NCBI GenBank assembly: GCA_014529385.2
Contig: CM043969.1
Location: forward strand, 23,792,446 to 23,856,445
DNA: 64,000 bases
DNA from: Adiantum capillus-veneris
Taxonomy: Eukaryota; Streptophyta; Polypodiopsida; Polypodiales; Pteridaceae
Direction of reading: 5' to 3'
Part shown: positions 44,686 to 54,613 of the stretch, piece after piece
How positions within the stretch are numbered: position 1 is the first letter of the stretch
How the letters are laid out: each line of letters begins with the position of its first letter
Position numbers and translations under genes: made by a program
Notes under the pieces: model-generated
The model's database searches: none
Seen by the model: only the letters and a program-made list of their open reading frames with translations
Told to the model about the DNA's origin: nothing

Positions 44686-45129
44686 TTTCTCTCTCATCCC
44701 CTACTTCTTGGGCTTGCCCCCTCCTATGTAGGGCTTGACAAAGACTTTTGGGAAATACACAAAGCATCCAATTTTCCCTAAAGTTGACCTTTGGACACAA
44801 CCTTTGAATTTTTGAACCTTAGCATTTTGGAAGTCTTAATGGGCTGAACCTTAAGGTCTTTTAAGCCCATTGTTGCACATAGCTCTTTTACAGATGGCCA
44901 CCCCTTTGGATCCCTATTTTCCCTCCTTCGGATCTCTACTGTGGTCTGCTAACTTAACCAATATTCTAGCTTTTTCTCCCCTGGCACTTCTCCTTTGGAT
45001 CTCTATTGTGGCCGGTCTGCTAACTTAACCAATATTCTAGCTTTTTCTCCCTTGGCACTTCTCCATATTAAATGATCAGTTTAACATGAGAAAATCATTT
45101 AGGAGAATTATTTATTGATTATTATGATA
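43399..45129 (-). repeat. 5' LTR of gypsy copy 2 (1731 bp)
   Basis: Partner of 30737-32297, with about 170 bp more, mainly an 88-bp GT run (44596-44683) and a short duplicated block near 44940-45055 (AACTTAACCAATATTCTAGC twice). It ends ATGATA rather than ATGACA, a single change at the terminus. Confidence 0.9.
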
Positions 45130-45134
45130 TAAGA

Positions 45135-45849
45135 GGTTATTTCCTTAAATTATCAAGGATGCTAATACAGTCACTCACGGATGTTGTTCTGATCGCTAAA
45201 AGTGTTTTGTTGTTGATGGCTTCTCTCTCAACATTCGAACAACCTTTTGTGAAAGTCCAATCTTTTGGAGCAACTGAGTGCCAAGGGGTGGGACTCGGAT
45301 CTCCTTGTCAAGTGGATACCCAAGTTTCACCAATGATGTGATCCATTCATCCTGTATCAATTACTCCAAAACCTTAGGAAGTGCATAAGAAGATACAAGT
45401 TAAGTTAAGTGAACTATATAAGACTACCTTTCCACAGGTAGTTGGGGAAACTAGATGTGTGCATTTACAAATGATAATCCCCATCATATTGAATTGTATA
45501 GCTAAATTAACTTAAAATAACAGATAATGAAAGTCATGACACAAATTTTCTCATATTTTTGAAAATCAATACACAAGTCAATTTATTAATAAGATCCTAT
45601 ATTACATATGAAGTTTTAATCAACAACCAGATACAATAGACGAAGAAGCCATGCCGGTACCCCAAAGGAAGAAGACTAAGACCTATGAATGTCACCATCC
45701 AAAAAGGACATCAAGTTAGAACTTGCTATGCCCCAATTGAGAAGACAAGTATAAGGCAACCTCAACCGCTTGTTATCTCCATCCCTAACTCATAAAAGGA
45801 CCTTTCATACACTCCTTCACAATCGGCAATATAATAACATTTTTTGTTT
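45135..45849. other. Unassigned flank of gypsy copy 2
   Basis: I see no clear gene. A 60-codon plus-strand frame (45159-45341) has no recognisable motif. The right part may be the continuation of the CACTA relic, too decayed to read. Confidence 0.4.
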
Positions 45850-46297
45850 TCCTAGGCATGCCATCATTCCTCTATGTGCTTCCCTGCAAGATAATCAACA
45901 GGCACCCACATTACATCATTTGTGGATCTAGTGTTTTTGATGCCATGTCATCAAAGCTGCTATAGACTTGCACTTGAGCATTCTCTTTACTCTTAGAATG
46001 ATTGGAAAGTGTTGTAGAATCTTTGTAGGGAAAAATTTCCCTTCTGTGTCCTCTCTATACCTACTTGCTCCGCATTTGGCACATTGCTCCAAATATCCAT
46101 ACTCATTTCAAAAGAGTACACAATCATTAGGTCATGCATGGATTTTATCATAATCCATCCCCAAGTTTATAAGCAGCTCTTTGGTGGTAGGCCGGGTATA
46201 TGTGATTTCCTTCTGGAAAAATATGCTCGTTGAAAAATTTATCAAAACCATTCAAACAATTTAAACAAAAACTTTGGCTTTTCACGTAAATTAGTAT

Positions 46298-46362
<65 letters not shown>

Positions 46363-46490
46363 TTGAAAATCTCTGTAACACTCATGCCAAACCATCCATA
46401 AACAAATTGTAGGTCAAGCATTGCCAAAGCTATATGAAGAACAAAAATTTTGGCATCGTTGTAAAGAGGCATGCGGAGAAGAGTTTACAT
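45850..46490 (-). pseudogene. CACTA (En/Spm) transposase relic, TNP2 type
   Basis: Reading right to left across frames gives MPLYNDAKIFVLHIALAML (start of the conserved block), EGNHIYPAYHQRAAYKLG, LGMDYDKIHA, QCAKCGASRYRED, FFPTKILQHFPIILRVKRML and LMTWHQKH. The Cys-x-x-Cys-Gly-x-Ser-Arg-Tyr and YFP.I.RLKR..MTWH series is characteristic of plant TNP2 transposases. The (TA)n run sits inside the first block. Several stops and frameshifts remain. No CACTA ends were found. Confidence 0.75.
46301..46361. repeat. (TA)n microsatellite inside transposase relic
   Basis: About 30 TA units. They interrupt the conserved transposase text between GWFGMSVTEIFK and the LREKPKFLFKLFEWF segment. Confidence 0.95.
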
Positions 46491-46523
46491 CGTCTCTCCT
46501 TCCTCTTTGTCATTCTCATGCTG

Positions 46524-46810
46524 TCATTGTGGATGGGATGATTGAGGTTGAGAGGTAGTGTTTCCTTGATTGCTAGCACTTCCTCTACCTTGGTTTTCAA
46601 TAATGGGGTCCATATCAAAGAAGAAATCCAACATCTGTTCCATCTCAACTTCTTGAAATGCAGCATCGAGTGTTGATGGGGTAGACTCTACTGATGGCAT
46701 TTCATTTGATGTTTGCCTCCTCTTTTGATTTTGTGATGGAATTGGAGCAATCTCTATGAGTGGGGGTTGACCTATTCTCTCCTGATCATGCAAGTGATAA
46801 CGCAAATCTT
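46524..46810 (-). pseudogene. Probable upstream exon of the CACTA transposase relic
   Basis: The frame has LRYHLHDQERIGQPPLIEIA followed by a Gln/Ser-rich, acidic linker (FFFDMDPIIENQGRGSASNQ) of the kind that precedes the PLYPG block in TNP2 proteins. It is assigned by position and composition only. Confidence 0.45.
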
Positions 46811-46959
46811 GTAGTTTCTCTACGGGAAAAACATTGTTGTTGTGTCTATGCTGATCACAATTCTTTTGTTTTCAAAAGATTTGATACTTACATAGCATAC
46901 AAGGTCATGTCATTCTATCTTCCATAATTAATCTAAAGATTACAAAAAAATTAACAAGT

Positions 46960-47477
46960 AATATTGAGTGCACGCAGCTAGACTATTATTAGAGTGTATA
47001 ACATTTCACATAAATTTGAGCAAACAGCTAGGTAGTCCTAAGCGGACCACTAGATGGAAAATCATAAACTTCTATGCACGGCCAACCCTAATTCTCCAAA
47101 CCATAAGCGTCTTTGCACGATCAACCCTAATCCACCAAACTATAAGCATCTTTGCATGGCCAACCCTAATCGGACAAACCAAAAGCAGATAACAATGTAA
47201 ACTACCTCACATTCTCTAGCCATGCCCAATCTCGACACACCTCAATCTAGAGGTGCACGGAGATTAGGACCATTGGATTATACTTTCATCTTTATTGGTC
47301 AATGCATATATTCATGGGTGCAACATAAGTACACACCCATTTCTACATGACAATGCATGTAGAGGACAAACCCTAACACTCTAACACTGTATGCAGCTTT
47401 ACACGATCAACCTTAAGCATCTATACACAACTAGCCAATTTAGAGTGGCCAAATAAAAATTTGCTAGTCCTGAGCGG
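46960..47477. repeat. Left part of degenerate tandem array
   Basis: Words such as GGCCAACCCTAATC, ACCATAAGCGTCTTTGCACG and TTTAGAGTGGCCAAAT recur and match the array right of the Tat-like element at 54614-56170. The array was therefore split by that insertion. Confidence 0.7.
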
Positions 47478-48723
47478 TGTCAGGCATTTTTTGGATGAGT
47501 ACAAAGGCCATAAATGATGCCAAAAAAACTTGCTGACCACCCTCATGTATATATATGTACATAGTGCTTCCAGCTTTGAAAGTGTCTGTGTAAAAAACCA
47601 TGTACAAAGGCTTGGTTTTGGTCAAGCTATTGGTTGACTTTTGGGCTGGTCGAGATTTCAAAAAATAGTGTTTAATGAGCATTCCTAGCTGTGCTTGATA
47701 GCTTGCAAATCGGACTTCGACATCATGAGTTACACTGGCACTAGGAGTGGATGGTTTTTCACTTAAAAAGTGGCGGCAGATGCACGTGGGAAGACGGCAA
47801 GTGGGCCGATTTGATGGTTTTTTTTAGCAATGGCATGTTTAGAAATTTCTGGAGTTAGTGGCAGTAATAAGCTCCAAGCCGTGATTTACGGCGCTATATT
47901 TGGTGGTCGGGGTCACCCGCTACGCCTCCGAGAAAATGGCTCAGTTTGGGGGCAAAACAAAAATTTCAGGTTTGGACATGGGGAAGTTGGGGAGAGCATG
48001 CCATGTGGCGATGGAATAACCCCACATGGGGGGGAGCAAGTGAAAAATGGAGGGTATAAGGGGAGGAGTGGGTACCCCCTAAGAGTGTATCAAAGGAGTT
48101 AATGGAGCTTCTTGGCCTTGCTTGAGAGGGCTCGTGGACTTTGGGGAGAGGAGGGGGTGCCCAATTTGTGTTCCCACTACCTAGACAGGCGCCCTACCCA
48201 TTTTTTGGTCCCCAGACACTGTCCCCCCCCCCCCCACTTGCCTTGGTCAAAAAGTGGCCGACAACCCATTTTTTACCCAAAAAAGGCTCAAAATGGACCA
48301 ATAAAAAGGTGCCTAAAGGGGGAAATGAAGTCGGCTAAGAGGGGAGAGAAAATCCCTTGGGATAAGAACCAAAAAAATCCCCCTTTAATAGATGCATTTT
48401 CCTGCACATCCCTTTTTGCTTACAGAGACTTGTTTTTTGGAGCTTTTGAGAGACCTTCCATCTTCAAAAGCTTGTAACTCTCTCGTCGGTTATCAAAATC
48501 AAGCATATGGATGCTCTACGGAGATCCTCACAACACAAGCTTTGTCTTCATGGTCTTGGTTTTCTAAAATTTTAGCCATAGTTTGAGTTAGAGTTGTTTC
48601 TCGCCCATCTTCATAGGTGTTTGACTTTGGTGTTTTCTATCGTCATACAGGGTTTCTTTCCAACGGTGTGACTTGTGCAGAGCTATAGAGGCACTTGTTT
48701 TCCTTGTCGTTTGCACGCTAACA
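47478..48723 (+). repeat. 5' LTR of Tat-like element 2 (1246 bp)
   Basis: It pairs with 53633-54613. The segment 48048-48326 is missing from the right LTR. A TATATATATG stretch lies near 47548. Frames here have no protein character. Confidence 0.9.
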
Positions 48724-48729
48724 TCGTTT

Positions 48730-48741
48730 TGGTGCCCCCAC
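48730..48741 (+). promoter_or_regulatory. Primer-binding site of Tat-like element 2
   Basis: TGGTGCCCCCAC, six bases from the LTR end. It is identical to that of element 1 on the other strand. Confidence 0.75.
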
Positions 48742-49036
48742 GGAGGAGAAATCCTCATGTGCTCCAATTTTTGCAAAAATTGTCAACTATGCAGGCAGAG
48801 AATGTAAAGGGGATGTGGGTCCTTATGGACAACCGCCTATGTATGTGCTTATTGTGGATAGTAAGTGAGGTGGTCCTTTAATTTGGATTGCAGCCTTTGT
48901 GAGGGTCGTGAGGTTTTGAGAAGCCGAGCACTGGGGGCCGGGTTACCCAATGTCAGGTGGATTAGGTACTGGAGCGATCCATCGACATCCCTTGCAGTTT
49001 CGACGTCACATGTAAGTGTTTGTGTGGCAATCAAAC

Positions 49037-49963
49037 ATGGCAGACGAGTTTCCTAAGTTTCATGGATTGCCTAGTGAAAATGCGCATTCTTTTATTGATA
49101 AATTGGAAGTTACTTGCTTGCTTCAAGGGCATACAGTATCCGGCTATAATGTTACGGCTGCTGCAATACAGTTTACAAGATGCAGCAAAAGCTTGGCTAC
49201 AAAATTATGGAGAGGCGGCACAGGCACAAACACCAAGGATTGTGTTGGACTATAATCATGTGAAGCTGGCGTTTTTGGCACAATACAGGAATTTCAAAGC
49301 ACCTGATGAAGTTTGGCATGAGATTTTGGGCTACACTCAGAGGGCTAATCAAAGTGTGGATGATTTTGTCATGCATTTTACCCATCTTTGGGATAAATGG
49401 GCCAGAGCATTGGGAAATGAAACCCCTTCCGCTATGTTAAAAAAGGACCGTTTTGTGGCAACCTTGAAAGAGAGTTTGAAGTTTAAAGTTGAGTTGAAGC
49501 GGCCTACCACTTTTGAAGAAGCAGTTGTAATTGCCAGGGGGAAAGAATAGAACGCTCAAAGATTTGACGAGTATGGGAGAGTGGTCCATGGATAGGTTAA
49601 TGGTGGCCAAAATGAGGAGAGCCAGGTAGAGGTTGGAGTTCAACCTATGCGAAGGGCTGTAGACACTAAGCAATTGCAACGTAATATGCAGGACATGATG
49701 ACCATGATGCAAGAGTTACGGCTCAATGTCCTTGGAGGTGGTCGTGGTCGTGGCGGTGGCAGAGGGGTGGCTCAGCCATATGCTCAACCTAATGCCAATG
49801 TGGGTCGTGGACAAGGTGCTCCTTAGCCAGTAAGAAGGTTTATCCCTACTTGTTATAATTGTGGTGAACTGGGACATATTAGCACTCATTGTACAAAGCC
49901 AAAGAGGATGGGAGGTGATATGTACCCACTTCCCCAGCATGTGACAGGTCTAATGATTATGCC
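49037..49963 (+). pseudogene. gag: Gag (Tat-like element 2)
   Basis: It starts MADEFPKFHGLPSENAHSFI at 49037. Near 49140-49180 the frame shifts and continues as LQDAAKAWLQNYGEAAQAQ, FLAQYRNFKAP and FEEAVVIARGKE. A Gly/Arg-rich stretch and a perfect knuckle CYNCGELGHISTHC (49851-49892) follow. TAG stops at 49548, 49593 and 49824 sit where Gln fits. Gag would package the RNA. Confidence 0.85.
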
Positions 49964-50974
49964 TTGGATATACGAGAGGATCGTGGTGCTGAACAGGAGA
50001 ATCAAGCTTCAACATTGGGTGGTCACGTGGGTATTGTGCAAGTTGAGAATAAAGAGGCAAATACGATGCCATTGGGGAAGCCGGAAAGGGCACCAAATGG
50101 TGTTGTCCCTAGCAAGAAGAAAGGGAAGGAGAAAGAGGGTGAAGATGCAAAGACCAAGAAGAAAAGGAGACCTCGCAGGAAGTTTGAAGTAGCGGATTTG
50201 CCATTGGGAGAAGGTCAGACATCTTATAGTCTCAAGGAGGATCTAATTGGGAGGAAAGTAAATTGTACTTTTGGACAGTTGATGAACATGGTACCCAAAT
50301 TTAAGAGGCAGTGGAAGTCGTTAGTGAATCCTATTGAAAATGAGCCGAAGCGTGGTCATGTCAGAGTGTTGTCTCTGGAGGAGTTACCCGAAATCTGTCA
50401 TGTGGTGAATTCTTGGCACAAAGGTGTGGGCATGGGAGAGGCCTACATTGATGGAGGTGCACAAGTTTGTGTGATTACACAATCATGTGTCGAGAGAGTT
50501 GTCTTGATCATGTCTAGAAGCTCTGGGTTCAGGATTCGACTAGCAAACCATGCCAAAGTCAAGTGTTTGGGACTAGTCAAAGGTTTGGAGATTGAGGTTT
50601 TTAATGTGAAAGTTATGGTGAACTTTCACGTTATGCCGGCAAGTTTGGGAGCTTTTCCTCTCATATTGGGACGACCTTGGTTAAGAGTTGTTGGTGATGT
50701 ACAAGATTGGGGCAAGGGCACAATCGTTGTGTATAGCAAAAAGGGAGAGAAGAGGATGTTTGATATGATTACCAAACAGCCTCTGGCATTAGAAGAGGTG
50801 TCTAAAGATGATGAATCTGAAATCACCAGTGAGGGAAGTTCAGAGGATTCAGATGGCAGTGCTACTTCGAGTTCCAATGACGAGAGTGAAGTGTCCTTTT
50901 TGTTACTAAATGAAGAGGAGAAAGAAGATGGTGAAGTACTACAGATTTCAGAGGATATAAATGCGTCAAGTTGA
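49964..50974 (+). pseudogene. Protease region (Tat-like element 2)
   Basis: This is an open frame of 336 codons. A basic Lys-rich head comes first, then AYIDGGAQVCVIT (active-site Asp, with Gly-Gly as in element 1), then FPLILGRPWLRVVGDVQDW and an acidic Ser-rich tail. The TGA at 50972 parts it from reverse transcriptase and is one change from CGA. Confidence 0.8.
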
Positions 50975-51711
50975 TTGGAGCAGCTTGAAGAGTTAATGCA
51001 ACCCAAGCAGGAGCTATCAGTGAAGAAAGGACTTGTTCAAAATATGCTAAGTTCAGATTTGTCACAAAAAGAAAGGGCAGAATACCTGAAGATGCTGGAC
51101 AAGTTTCTGAATCTTTTCATTACATCATATCAAGAAATAAGGGGTTTTGTTGGGGACCCAGTGAAGATTGAGTTGATAGAAGGAGCAAAGCCAGTGAGAC
51201 AGAAACTAAGAAGAATGGGTAAGGAGCAAATGAATGCTTTAAAAGAAGAAGTGGATAATCTTTTGGATGCAGGGTTTATTGTTCCAATAGATAATGCTGA
51301 GTGGGCCAGTCCTGTGTTATGCAAGCCCCTGATTGGGAGAAGGAGTTTTATGTTAACCCGTCAGTTGGAGAAGATGCTATTGGGGCTATGTTGTTGCAAA
51401 GAGGGAAAGAGTCTCAGTATATGAAGCCTGTTTATTATGCTAGCAAGGTGAAAACTCCTCATGAAAGAGAGTACTCAGAGGTTAAATTGGTGATGATTAG
51501 CATGGTCTATGCGTGTAGACGGTTTAGACATTACTTGTTGCAGAAATCGTTCACCTTTCTCACCAGTTTTTCATTGCTTCCTCAATTGTTCAATAACTCA
51601 AATATATCAAAGGCAGTGATGAAATGGGTTATTGAGTTGCAAGAGTTCCAATTCACTTTTTCTAGTGGAAGAGAGTACTCGGGCTACTTTGGCAGACTTA
51701 CTCACTTATAA
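50975..51711 (+). pseudogene. pol: Reverse transcriptase fused to RNase H by deletion
   Basis: The N-terminus is normal: VKIELIEGAKPVRQKLRRMG and NLLDAGFIVPIDNAEWASPV. At about 51313-51320 the frame changes, and the next recognisable text is QAPDWEKEFYVNPSVGEDAI, the start of RNase H. The whole palm and YxDD box are gone. RNase H again has Asn-Pro-Ser instead of the catalytic Asp-Ala-Ser. Confidence 0.85.
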
Positions 51712-53455
51712 AGAGACTCCTTTTTTGGATAAAGAAGAGGTAGTCCAAAGAAAAAAGGTGGAAACCCCTGCTATATCAAATGCTTCATTGCTACATTTTG
51801 ATGGCTCTTATCAAAGAAGTCATGATGTTGTTTCTGGTGGGGTTGTTATTTATGATGCGCAGGTAAATCTTGTGAGGAAGCAAGGGTTAAAACTCAATGC
51901 AAAGAGTAATAATGAAGCGGAGTATATGGCTCTTGAAGGCGGGTTACACATTTGTCTACAATTGGGAATCAAACGTTTGCAAATCAAAGGTGATGCGCTG
52001 TTAGTGGTAAAGCACGTGTTGGGAGTATGGAAGAATAAGAATCCTAGACTGAAGAATCTATGCTTCAAAGTGAAATCGCTACTCAAAAAGTTTGAGGCAT
52101 GGAGCTTGCAGCATGTCGAAAGGACTCAAAATGAAGAAGCGCATGAGGCCGCACAAGCAATGATTACTTGTGTGTTTGTGTTGAAAGCGGATGCCCCTTT
52201 GTATCATGGAAGAGAGGTGCTGTCAAAAGAGGTGGATTTCTTATTGACCGGTCTCTTGCCTAAAGATTTTCCTTCATCTAAAAAGTATGCTTTTATGAGA
52301 AGAGCAAGGAAGTACAAAATGATTGGTGATATGCTTTACACGAAAGGAAGTGATCTGGTGTTGCGTCATGTGCCTTGGAAGGAGGAGATTTACAAAATTT
52401 TAGAAGAAAACCATGAAGAGTCTTGCAGAGGTCATTTTTCGATGAAGATTATGCTTCACAAGATCTTTCAAGAAGGCTATGTTTGGCCTAGTATTCAACG
52501 GGATGTCAATCACTGGTGTAAATCTTGCTTGGCTTGTCAAAAGATGGGAAAAAGGGTTCTTAAACCTGAGCTGGGGAAGGCAATCCTAGCTAATGAGGTG
52601 TTTGAAAAATGGGGCCTAGATGCTATTGGGCCATTACCCACTACAAGTAAGAGGAATGTGTATATTTTGACAGCGGTGGATTATTTATCATGTTGGGCAG
52701 AGGCCAAGGCTGTCAAACAAATTACTAGCAACAACAAGGAGATGGAAAAATTTGTGTATGAGCACATATGCTGCAAGTTCGGGGTGCCATTGGAGTTACT
52801 GTCTGATAGAGGGCCAGGGTTTAGAGGTGAAATGTTTGATTTCTTATGCAAGAAGCTTGGCATAGAGCATAAATACAGCACCCCTTATTATCCGCAGTGC
52901 AATGGACTTAATGAGAGGTTTGATGGATAATTGGTGAAGATTCTGACAAAAATAACTTTAACACATGCCAAAACTTGGGACTCAGAGTTGCCTTGTGCAT
53001 TATGGGCATATAGAACGGCAACAAAAACTAGCACGGGATTCTCACCATATCACTTGGTTTATGGAAAAGAAGCCTTGATGCCTATTGAAGTGGAAATCCC
53101 TGCACTCAAGTTGTTGTCATTGCAAGATGAAGAGCAACAAGATGCTTGGCAACAAAGGTTGTTGGATTTACAATGTTTGCAGTTAGATGGGCTTTTGGCC
53201 TTGGATTACTATCAAGAAACATGTAAAAAGGCCCAGAAAAGAGCTAATGAATGCATGCAAGATAAGGGAATTGAGAAAAGAGATCTTGTTTTGCGATACA
53301 ATAGTAAATTGGACCGTACTTTCCAAAAGAAGTTTCAGATCAAGTGGGAGGGTCCTTTTCCCATTGTAAACAAGTTTGATAATGGGACATATCAGCTGGC
53401 TGACTTAGATGATACACTACATAGCTACCGTGTTAATGGTTATAGACTAAAGTAG
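51632..53455 (+). pseudogene. pol: Second RNase H and integrase (Tat-like element 2)
   Basis: The second RNase H shows Asp in LLHFDGSY, Glu in SNNEAEYMALEGGL and Asp in IKGDALLVV. The fourth acid is lost (NEEAHEAAQ for the usual N..AD.LA). Integrase follows with GHFSMKIM and CKSCLACQK (zinc site), then WGLDAIGPLP, ELLSDRGPGFRGE and NGLNERFDG, so D-D-E is complete. The C-terminal domain ends KWEGPFPIVNKFDNGTYQL. One TAA at 52928 (Gln expected) splits an otherwise open frame of about 600 codons. Confidence 0.9.
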
Positions 53456-53632
53456 TATTTAGCATGGTTGATGACTATTGTGACAGATGAGATGCTATCA
53501 ATAGAAACAAAGAGTGTGAATGCGCCAAAAAATGTGGATGAGGTTTCTGGGGACGAGCTGCAGCAATTGTTCACCCTGAGGACCTCTTCTTGTCATGAAT
53601 GATCAAGCAGACTAGGGGGGGCTGACAACTTA

Positions 53633-54613
53633 TGTCAGGAATTTTTTGGATGAGTACAAAAGCCATAAATGATGCCAAAAAAACTTGTTGACCACCCTCA
53701 TGTATATATATCTACATAGTGCTTCCAGCTTTGAAAGTGTCCGTGTAAAAAACCATGTACAAAGGCTTGGTTTTGGTCAAGCTGTTGGTTGATTTTTGGG
53801 CTGGTCGAGCTTTCAAAAAATAGTGTTTAATGAGCATTCCTAGCCGTGCTTGATAGCTTGCAAATCGGACTCCGACATCATGAGTTACACGCACTCAAAG
53901 TGGATGGTTTTTCACTTAAAAAGTGGCGGCCGGCACATGCACGTGGGAAGACGGCAAGTGGGCCGACTTGATGGTTTTTTTTAGCAATGACATGTTTAGA
54001 AATTTATGGAGTTAGTGGCAGTAATAAGATCCAAGCCGTGCTTTATAGTGCTATATTTGGTGGTCGGGGTCACCCGCTACACCTCCGAGAAAATGGCTCA
54101 GTTTGGGGGCAAAACAAAAATTTCAGGTTTGGACATGGGGAAGTTGGGGACATTGAGGAGAGCATTCCATGTGGCAATGGAATAACCCCACATGGGGGGG
54201 AGCAAGTGAAAAATTGAAGTCGGCTAAGAGGAGAGAGAAAATCCCTTGGGATAAGAACCAAAAAAGCTCCCCTTTAATAACTGCATTTTCCTGCACATCC
54301 TTTTTTGCTTTACAGAGACTTGTTTTTCGGAGCGTTTGAGAGACCTTCCATCTTCAAAATCTTGTAACTTTCTAGTCGGTTATCAAAATCAAGAATATGG
54401 ATGCTCTACGGAGATCCTCACGACACAAGCTTCGTCTTCATGGTCTCGGTTTTCTAAAATTTTAGCCATAGTTTGAGTTAGAGCTATTTCTCGCCCATCT
54501 TCACAGGTGTTCGACTTTGGTGTTTTCTACCGTCATACAGGGTTTCTTTCCAACGGTGTGACTCGTGCAGAGCTATAGAGGTGCTTGTTTTCCTTGTCGT
54601 TTGCACGCTAACA
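53633..54613 (+). repeat. 3' LTR of Tat-like element 2 (981 bp)
   Basis: It matches the left LTR apart from scattered changes, a small insertion (GGACATTGAGGAG) near 54150 and a ~280-bp deletion at about 54216 between AAAAAT and GAAGTCGGCTAAG. Confidence 0.9.

Larger units (their letters stand above)
30737..45129 (-). mobile_element. Complete Ty3/gypsy chromovirus, copy 2
   Basis: LTRs 30737-32297 and 43399-45129 begin TGTAACATT and end ATTATGACA or ATTATGATA. The 5-bp TAAGA repeats exactly on both sides (30732-30736, 45130-45134). The inner order, right to left, is Met-tRNA primer site, gag, protease, reverse transcriptase, RNase H, integrase and chromodomain. Without the copia insert the element is about 8.9 kb. 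Every gene has stops or frameshifts, so it is inactive. Confidence 0.92.
47478..54613 (+). mobile_element. Ty3/gypsy Tat-like element 2
   Basis: LTRs begin TGTCAGG at 47478 and 53633 and end CACGCTAACA at 48723 and 54613. The primer site (48730-48741) is the same 12-mer as in element 1. The order is gag, protease, reverse transcriptase with RNase H, second RNase H and integrase. A purine tract (ACTAGGGGGG, near 53612) precedes the right LTR. Flanks AGCGG and ACGGC are at best an imperfect duplication. It is better preserved than element 1, with five in-frame stops, a gag frameshift and a large reverse transcriptase deletion. Confidence 0.9.

Noticed and set aside
44470-44800. His/Thr and Val/Cys repeat frames.
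   Set aside because: Translation of the 88-bp GT microsatellite in the chromovirus LTR.
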